Origin: Candidatus Culexmicrobium profundum
Lineage (GTDB): Archaea > Thermoproteota > Methanomethylicia > Culexarchaeales > Culexmicrobiaceae
NCBI GenBank assembly: GCA_025061245.1
Contig: JANZKD010000061.1
Location: 1-9,207 of the forward strand
Length of the DNA: 9,207 nt
Reading direction: 5' to 3'
The position numbers and the translations under genes were made by a program. Of this stretch, positions 5,253 through 9,207 are shown piece by piece (positions within the stretch are counted from its first letter, which is position 1; every line of letters starts with the position of its first letter). A model generated the notes under the pieces. It ran no database searches, was not told the origin of the DNA, and saw nothing but the letters and a program-made list of their open reading frames with translations.

Positions 5253-5643
5253 ATACATCATAGATGCCGGAGCATTAGCACTATACTTCGCTGGAGATGA
5301 AAGAGTCAAAAAATACTTCAACGAAATATTAAGGGGAGAAGCTGAAGGCTACATCTGTGAAGTAAACCTAGCAGAATTCTACTACAAAACAGCTGAAAAA
5401 ATAGGAGAAGAAACAACAAACATAAGATACATATCAATAAGAAACTCCCCAATAAAACAAATCTCAGCCAAAGGAGAACTAACAAGACAAGCAGCAAAAA
5501 CAAAACTAAAACACAAAACAAAAATCTCACTAGCAGACGCATACCTAATTGCACTAACCAACCAAACAAAGGGAATAGCATTAACAACAGACAAAAGAAT
5601 AAAAGAAATACTAAAAGACAAATGCAAATACTTCAAGATATAA
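5242..5643 (+). CDS. vapC: VapC-type PIN-domain ribonuclease toxin, intact
   Basis: This 133-residue protein is of full VapC length with all four acidic PIN residues in place: Asp8 in YIIDAGALALYF, Glu45 in VNLAEFYYK, Asp99 in SLADAYLIAL and Asp117 in ALTTDKRI. PIN toxins cleave RNA (tRNA or rRNA in studied VapCs) with Mg or Mn; the target here is unknown. The ATG lies within the last codons of the antitoxin gene (11-base overlap), so expression is coupled. It is the only toxin gene in the window without a lesion. The plus strand here is very rich in A and C and poor in G and T, which yields many Lys, Thr, Gln and Ile (ATA) codons. The LADAY helix and TTD motif make the identification firm. 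Confidence 0.93.
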   Translation: MKPKYIIDAGALALYFAGDERVKKYFNEILRGEAEGYICEVNLAEFYYKTAEKIGEETTNIRYISIRNSPIKQISAKGELTRQAAKTKLKHKTKISLADAYLIALTNQTKGIALTTDKRIKEILKDKCKYFKI

Positions 5644-5868
5644 TCTCAAAATTATACAACTATACATTAATTAACAAATTTCAAGTAATGTTATTCCCGC
5701 TTTTAGTAAGGTGTAAAATGAGTGTAGTAAAAGTTAGTAATATTCGAGTAAAGGATTTCCATGGATATATAGCTCATGATAGTGCAATGGTTTGATGAAT
5801 ATATTTTACTTATGATAAACTACATTTAGCTAAGCCTACATGAAATGAAATCTAATTAAAGCTAATTC

Positions 5869-6112
5869 TTACGCTAAGCTCCTCAGCAGAACACTTACAG
5901 ATATAGCTTTCGGATAGCTTGATAATATAGTCTTATCCTCCGAAACAAGCTTAAGTCCATGAATCTCTGCTGCGTGTATGTATGCTGAATCATAGAAGGT
6001 TAAATCTTTATTTAAGGCGATTTCCAGCACCCTCACCAAGGCCCCGTATCTCCACCCTTTCTAAGACAGCTAGTAATTGTTGGATTGTTAGAGGAAAATC
6101 CCGGTCGATCAG
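5869..6112 (-). pseudogene. Broken PIN-domain toxin gene, C-terminal part only
   Basis: On the minus strand a frame opens at 6060 and reads ALVRVLEIALNKDLTFYDSA, YIHAAEIHGLKLVSEDKTIL, then SSYPKAISVSVLLRSLA to TAA 5871-5869. FYDSAYIHAAE and LVSEDKTIL carry the third and fourth acidic residues of VapC proteins. Just upstream, in another frame, 6112-6040 gives LIDRDFPLTIQQLLAVLERV EIR, which fits the helices normally found before this region, so a frameshift near 6040-6050 separates the two parts. A further upstream piece in a third frame (MKELEYFLN, about 6136-6110) may also belong. The N-terminal half with the first two acidic residues is missing and no antitoxin is visible. The remnant runs into the SD and start region of the oppositely oriented gene at 6164. 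Confidence 0.7.
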
Positions 6113-6150
6113 TTAAGGAAATATTCAAGCTCTTTCATAAAATAGTAAGA

Positions 6151-6159
6151 GGAGGTGAT
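6151..6159 (+). promoter_or_regulatory. Strong SD site that fixes the start at 6164
   Basis: GGAGGTGAT is a nine-base match to the archaeal anti-SD and lies four bases before ATG 6164. A GTG at 6155 is in frame but lies inside this SD site, so it should not be taken as the start. This is the strongest SD site in the window. Confidence 0.8.
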
Positions 6160-6163
6160 AAGT

Positions 6164-6505
6164 ATGGTATTTAAAGTGCTTTTTCTCGCCCATGCCCCTG
6201 ATGCAGATGCGGAGAAGCATAGATGTGTTATTGAGACACCCAAGTATTATAAGCTCTTTGTAGTGGTGGTCAAAGATCAAGAGCAGGCAGTTGAAGTATG
6301 TAAAAAGATTGTCAAAGAGGAGGGTGTTCACTCAATTCTTCTCTGTCCAGGATTTACACATAGAGATGTTGCGGAGATATCGGAGGTGGTTGGTGAGAAT
6401 GTTGGAGTTTTCGTAGCTAGGGGAGATGGTCCCAGTAACAGAGCTACAATGAAGGCGATGAGAAGTGAAGGCTGGTTTACAGAAAAAGGAAAATTAAATC
6501 AGTAA
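6164..6505 (+). CDS. DUF6506-like small protein
   Basis: This 113-residue protein has no signal or membrane segment. It starts MVFKVLFLAHAPDADAEKHR, with KLFVVVVKDQEQAVEVCKKI in the middle, ILLCPGFTHRDVAEISE, then VGENVGVFVARGDGPSNRAT near the end. LAHAPDAD...H, LCPGFTH and ARGDGPSNR are strongly patterned motifs, and I recognise them as those of the DUF6506 family of archaea and anaerobic bacteria, whose function is not known. The alternation of strands and helices suggests a small alpha/beta fold, and the conserved H, C, D and R residues suggest a ligand or metal site; that is inference. The start is ATG 6164. The gene stands alone, with G-rich, more balanced codon use than the A/C-rich plus-strand VapC gene, so it may have a different history. 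Its left flank replaces the missing half of a PIN gene. Confidence 0.85.
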   Translation: MVFKVLFLAHAPDADAEKHRCVIETPKYYKLFVVVVKDQEQAVEVCKKIVKEEGVHSILLCPGFTHRDVAEISEVVGENVGVFVARGDGPSNRATMKAMRSEGWFTEKGKLNQ

Positions 6506-6526
6506 CCCCTCCCAGCTAAATATCCA

Positions 6527-6661
6527 TTAACCGCTAAACATGTACAGTAGACATCTAATAGAAACCCCAAAACCAGCTATGGGATTAGTGTAGTAAAAGT
6601 CCAATAGCAAAACTAATACTAAACATACAGAAACAATTAAAATACATTTAACAGCAAGCAT
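6527..6661 (-). CDS. Possible small single-pass membrane protein
   Basis: An ATG at 6661-6659 on the minus strand begins 44 codons ending at TAA 6529-6527. It has a hydrophobic N-terminal segment (MLAVKCILIVSVCLVLVLLL) followed by DFYYTNPIAGFGVSIRCLLY. It lies 45 bases downstream of the retropepsin-like gene in the same direction and could share its transcript. No SD site is visible, no family is recognised, and T-rich strands often give hydrophobic frames by chance. If it is not real, 6506-6706 holds nothing identifiable. Confidence 0.2.
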   Translation of the reverse strand: MLAVKCILIVSVCLVLVLLLDFYYTNPIAGFGVSIRCLLYMFSG

Positions 6662-6706
6662 AAAACAACACTAAAAGACCAGAGAAAATAATTAAAGAAA
6701 TAGAAA

Positions 6707-7069
6707 TCATAATGCTAACAATGCTTCAATCTTCCTCAATTGTCTAGTTACAGGGTCAACCTCAAGTCTAAGCCCCTCCAAAGCATCAACACCTAAAACC
6801 TCACTATCACCCTCCTCAGCAAAAACAACTATCCTCGTAGCCCTCTCACCAAGACACTCAATAACAACTTCACCAATATCACGCTCAATAATCCTACCCT
6901 CAATAGTCTTAAACTTCCATTTAGTCATAGGCTTAACATCAAGCTTCTCCAATCTACCACGCCTAATCCAAGTGTAGGTAGAACCAGTGTCAACAAGCAA
7001 TTTTAACTCCAAAAACTTAGAAAGGTCATTAGGATTAATAAGCCTCACAATAGCAAATGTATGACCCAT
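6707..7069 (-). CDS. Retropepsin-like (clan AA) aspartic protease with intact DTG
   Basis: This 120-residue protein shows the catalytic strand LLVDTGSTYTWI at 24-35, with Asp27-Thr28-Gly29 intact, a middle beta domain (residues 50-85), VLGVDALEGL at 91-100 as the hydrophobic-hydrophobic-Gly element, and the tail LEVDPVTRQLRKIEALL. It aligns in the same register with the 205-579 protein: both have DT at 27-28, LG at 92-93 and DP at 105-106. Single-domain proteins of this clan act as homodimers, each giving one Asp. GGTGAT at 7081-7076 is a good SD six bases before ATG 7069. The substrate is unknown and there is no signal peptide, so it probably acts in the cytoplasm. It belongs with the two copies at the left end of the window as one family. 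Confidence 0.9.
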   Translation of the reverse strand: MGHTFAIVRLINPNDLSKFLELKLLVDTGSTYTWIRRGRLEKLDVKPMTKWKFKTIEGRIIERDIGEVVIECLGERATRIVVFAEEGDSEVLGVDALEGLRLEVDPVTRQLRKIEALLAL

Positions 7070-7104
7070 AAAATCATCACCATTATAACAAATCTAGAAA
7101 AGAG

Positions 7105-7112
7105 TATAAAAA
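7105..7112 (-). promoter_or_regulatory. TATA box of the retropepsin-like gene at 6707-7069
   Basis: The minus-strand TTTTTATA is centred at about 7108, predicting a transcript start near 7083. This is just before the SD site GGTGAT (7081-7076), giving a leader of about 14 bases. Confidence 0.5.
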
Positions 7113-7215
7113 TTCTCGTAAAATTGAGAGAAGCCTATAAAATTCAATGGCGTCTATAATGTATCAAAAGAAACTTTTGCTCCTTCCTTGACAAGAACTT
7201 CACCCTCAAGAAAAA

Positions 7216-7236
7216 TTTTTAAATCTACTGTATATT
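7216..7236 (+). promoter_or_regulatory. Candidate TATA elements for the MFS gene
   Basis: TTTTTAAA at 7216-7223 predicts a start near 7245, and TATATT at 7231-7236 predicts one near 7259. Both lie downstream of the in-frame TTG at 7188, which argues that the true start is ATG 7263 with a very short leader. Confidence 0.4.
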
Positions 7237-7262
7237 CTGTTGTGCAGAACATCAACGCGGAG

Positions 7263-8498
7263 ATGAGTTCAGTGATTAAATCGGCAGTAAAAAACCTTAC
7301 TGAATTTCCAAAAAGACTAAACAGAAGAATCAAAACCATAATTGTTAGTACAGGCCTACTGAACTGGAGTCAGCAGCAACTCACCGGACAATATAATCAA
7401 CTTTATGCTAGAAGTTTGGGTGCGAACTCATTTGAAGTAGGTCTACTAAACGGTCTTAGTTATGCAACTAGTTCGTTGGCTTCACTCATTGTAGGCTGGT
7501 TAATTGAACAAAAAGGCTATAAAAGGGTAGTTCTTTTAGGGGTGATTTGCAGCATTACATCTGCAGCTTTATTTGCTTCAGCCTTCAAATGGTGGGTACT
7601 GATACCCGCCTTCATGCTAATGAACATTATTAGAATCATGCCTATTACGGACATAATAATCGTTACGTATACTCCATTTAAGCAAAGAGGTTTGGTGATG
7701 GGCTTTTCACGTTCATTTTGGGGGATACTGAACCTATCAGCACCATTATTTGCGGCTTGGATGGTAACGATCTTTGGAGGAATAAAGGCTCAAGGTATTC
7801 GGCCACTCTACTATGTTCAGCTGATTCTAATTCTATTCGTTTTCTTCCTAGTAGCTTTTAGATATCCAAGCCGAGAACCCTTTACAGAGAAGATGAAAAA
7901 ATTAAGTATATATGAGTTTATAAGGTCATTAAAAGAGTTAATCGTAAGAAATAAGTCGGCAAAAAAGTGGGTAATGCTAAGATATATTTCATTTTTTAGT
8001 ATGGGTGTAAGTATGCCTTTTATACCTATTTGGATGGTAGAAGAGAAGGGAGCTACGCCTTACATTTTAGGGCTGAGAAGCACCGCATACACAATAGTAT
8101 CCATGATCGCACCTATTCTTGCGGGAAAACTAACGGACAAATTAGGTCGAAAGAAAGCCTATTACATACTGAGTCCAATCACCTATATAGGTGTAATAAT
8201 ATTAATTTTAGCCCCAAAGCCCGAGTATCTAATTCTAAGCGGAATCTTTTCAGGTTTTCAGGTGACTAGTTTTATCCCATTTATCACTATGTTTTGGGAA
8301 TCAGTATCAGCTGAGGAGAGAGGCAAATGGTATGCCATAGAAGGACTTCTCACTAGTTCAATGATAATGTCGGGTATTGTAGGGGGAATTATGTGGCAGT
8401 TGGGATTAATGGTACAAGTTCTCATTTTACCAGTTTTACTCGGAGCACTCGTAATGATTCCGTTACTGAGCACAATCCCTGAAGTAGATGAAAACTAA
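7263..8498 (+). CDS. Major facilitator superfamily (MFS) transporter
   Basis: This 411-residue membrane protein has about 12 hydrophobic segments in two halves, split by a charged cytoplasmic loop near residues 200-235 (REPFTEKMKKLSIYEF and following). The second half has the MFS loop 2-3 type motif GKLTDKLGRKKAY (288-300); the matching site in the first half is degenerate (GWLIEQKGYKRVV, 78-90). The N-terminal region NWSQQQLTGQYNQLYARSLGA is typical of an archaeal MFS group of unassigned substrate. An in-frame TTG at 7188 would add 25 residues (MTRTSPSRK...) with no membrane or family character and lies upstream of the TATA elements, so ATG 7263 is chosen. It should sit in the cytoplasmic membrane and move a small solute by ion coupling. 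Nothing nearby identifies the substrate; the dehydrogenase remnant right behind it may once have been a partner. Confidence 0.9.
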   Translation: MSSVIKSAVKNLTEFPKRLNRRIKTIIVSTGLLNWSQQQLTGQYNQLYARSLGANSFEVGLLNGLSYATSSLASLIVGWLIEQKGYKRVVLLGVICSITSAALFASAFKWWVLIPAFMLMNIIRIMPITDIIIVTYTPFKQRGLVMGFSRSFWGILNLSAPLFAAWMVTIFGGIKAQGIRPLYYVQLILILFVFFLVAFRYPSREPFTEKMKKLSIYEFIRSLKELIVRNKSAKKWVMLRYISFFSMGVSMPFIPIWMVEEKGATPYILGLRSTAYTIVSMIAPILAGKLTDKLGRKKAYYILSPITYIGVIILILAPKPEYLILSGIFSGFQVTSFIPFITMFWESVSAEERGKWYAIEGLLTSSMIMSGIVGGIMWQLGLMVQVLILPVLLGALVMIPLLSTIPEVDEN

Positions 8499-8755
8499 AA
8501 CAAGAAGAAACACGTAATAAACGCTCTAGTGCCCGGTGGAATATGAACCCTAGAACAAAAAGCGTAGCTAAAGAGGTTTTGAAGTTCAAATTAAACGTTG
8601 TCAAGGAAGGCATAGAATACCCCATGCGTACACAACTTAGCAGAATGGGCACACAAGACGAAGTTGCACGAATGGCACTTGTTCTAGCAAGCGACCTTTC
8701 AAGCTACGTTCATGGGACCCTAATCCCCGTAGACGGCATATTCCTTTCAGCATAA
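8499..8755 (+). pseudogene. C-terminal remnant of a short-chain dehydrogenase/reductase (SDR)
   Basis: Directly after the MFS stop codon the same frame reads HVINALVPGGI (8511-8543), the N-A-x-x-P-G segment of SDR enzymes, then a TGA at 8544-8546. After a frame change comes VAKEVLKFKLNVVKEGIEYP, then LSRMGTQDEVARMALVLASD and LSSYVHGTLIPVDGIFLSA up to 8755. R-M-G-x-x-x-E-V-A, LASD-x-SSYV-x-G and PVDG are the standard C-terminal SDR signatures. About 80 of some 250 residues remain: the cofactor-binding Gly motif and the Tyr-x-x-x-Lys active site are absent, and the usual VDGG reads VDGI. The ATG at 8543 opens a 70-codon frame, but it is a chance start inside the remnant. The gene is dead and could not bind NAD(P). 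Confidence 0.8.
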
Positions 8756-9207
8756 TCCCAGCCAATAAGTGGCAAAGCATAATGCATTCTTTACAGGAAA
8801 AATTCAAGAAGTATATGAAAGTGTAATGAAGGGGAGAGAGTAACTCTCATCCATTAACATAATTTATGACTTACATTCTTCATCAAGACATCTTTACATA
8901 GCTGAATTATCTAGCTGGTAGAGAGAAATAAGCACTTATTATCCCAATAAATAGCAACTCAGATTTTCTTCCATGTAATAGCAAAATAAGAAACTAGTGA
9001 TAGTTCACTCCTCATTAAACTATTGATGATGATCTCATAGTTTTGATGGTTTAAAATTAATTTTACTCCAACATTTTGTGGAGAAATAGGGGACAACCCA
9101 AATAAATAAGCAATCCAACATAAAATAACCAAGCAATCTGAACTCCAATTGTAAGATCAACTCATACAACACTCACACAACATAGCTACTATGAAGCTAT
9201 GGTGATT
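8756..9207. other. Stretch without a recognisable gene
   Basis: All six frames are closed by frequent stops or give only short, featureless pieces. A minus-strand hydrophobic frame of about 32 codons (ending near 9067) and a longer open frame without a start codon next to it look like chance products of a T-rich strand. Weak inverted repeats occur at 8836-8848 (GAGAG/CTCTC) and 9181-9201 (CATAGCT/AGCTATG), neither tied to a gene. Confidence 0.45.

Noticed and set aside
5318..5636. Two hydrophobic minus-strand frames opposite the VapC gene
   Set aside because: They are antisense shadows of the A/C-rich VapC coding sequence, giving Leu/Phe-rich translations with no signals.
5718..5795. 25-codon frame starting MSVVKVSNIRVK, considered as an antitoxin N-terminus
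   Set aside because: It is too short, the likeness to VapB starts is limited to a few residues, and no toxin follows in the same direction.
6155..6163. GTG at 6155 as start of the DUF6506-like gene
   Set aside because: The GTG is part of the SD sequence GGAGGTGAT; ATG 6164 is correctly spaced after it and gives the family N-terminus.
5721..6600. 14-base direct repeat AGTGTAGTAAAAGT at 5721-5734 and 6587-6600
   Set aside because: About one such match is expected by chance in an AT-rich window of this size, and the flanks do not match.
7188..7262. TTG at 7188 as start of the MFS transporter
   Set aside because: It lies upstream of the TATA-like elements and adds 25 residues with no family character; ATG 7263 fits better.
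9067..9160. Minus-strand hydrophobic frame ending in GLLIYLGCPLFLHKMLE
   Set aside because: No start codon or SD site, overlapping open frames of similar quality, and a T-rich strand; probably chance.
9181..9201. Inverted repeat CATAGCT/AGCTATG at the right edge
   Set aside because: Short arms, seven-base loop and no linked gene within the window; cannot be judged without the next bases.

Overview
The window looks like part of an AT-rich archaeal chromosome, most likely from a thermophilic Thermoproteota/TACK-type lineage. The reasons are Shine-Dalgarno (SD) sites of the GGTGAT type, TATA elements placed for leaderless or very short leaders, heavy use of ATA and AGA/AGG codons, and a dense set of VapBC, AbrB-VapC and HEPN relatives plus small retropepsin-like (clan AA) proteins. 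No rRNA, tRNA, CRISPR array, intact insertion sequence or phage gene was seen. This lineage call is an inference.

Layout. (1) 1-579: two head-to-head retropepsin-like genes, one cut by the left edge; the complete one has Asp-Thr-Asp in place of Asp-Thr-Gly at its active site. (2) 792-1420: a vapBC module whose toxin is split by one extra A in an A6 run. (3) 1509-3759 on the minus strand: a fold-type I PLP enzyme of the class V aminotransferase group, a dead HEPN gene hidden between genes, and a membrane-anchored or secreted protein of unknown function. (4) 3760-4932: a region without intact genes that holds an orphan open frame, a perfect inverted repeat, and a decayed antitoxin plus PIN-toxin pair on the minus strand. 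(5) 4963-5643: an intact AbrB-type antitoxin with a VapC toxin, driven by a promoter lying inside a perfect 11-bp inverted repeat. (6) 5869-6112: the C-terminal half of another PIN gene, broken. (7) 6164-6505: a DUF6506-like gene with a full-strength SD site. (8) 6707-7069: a third retropepsin-like gene with an intact DTG. (9) 7263-8498: an MFS transporter, followed directly by the broken tail of a short-chain dehydrogenase (8499-8755). (10) 8756-9207: no recognisable gene.

The main reading is a turnover zone for toxin genes. Five toxin loci sit within about 5.3 kb at graded stages of decay: one intact, one with a single-base lesion, one with a single nonsense codon and a lost C-terminus, and two with several lesions. 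They are interleaved with three solo retropepsin-like genes whose role is not established. The best-supported working unit is the 4963-5643 operon, where the operator, TATA element and leaderless start can all be seen. The same symmetrical promoter faces the decayed antitoxin-toxin pair on its other side, so it may once have served two divergent modules.
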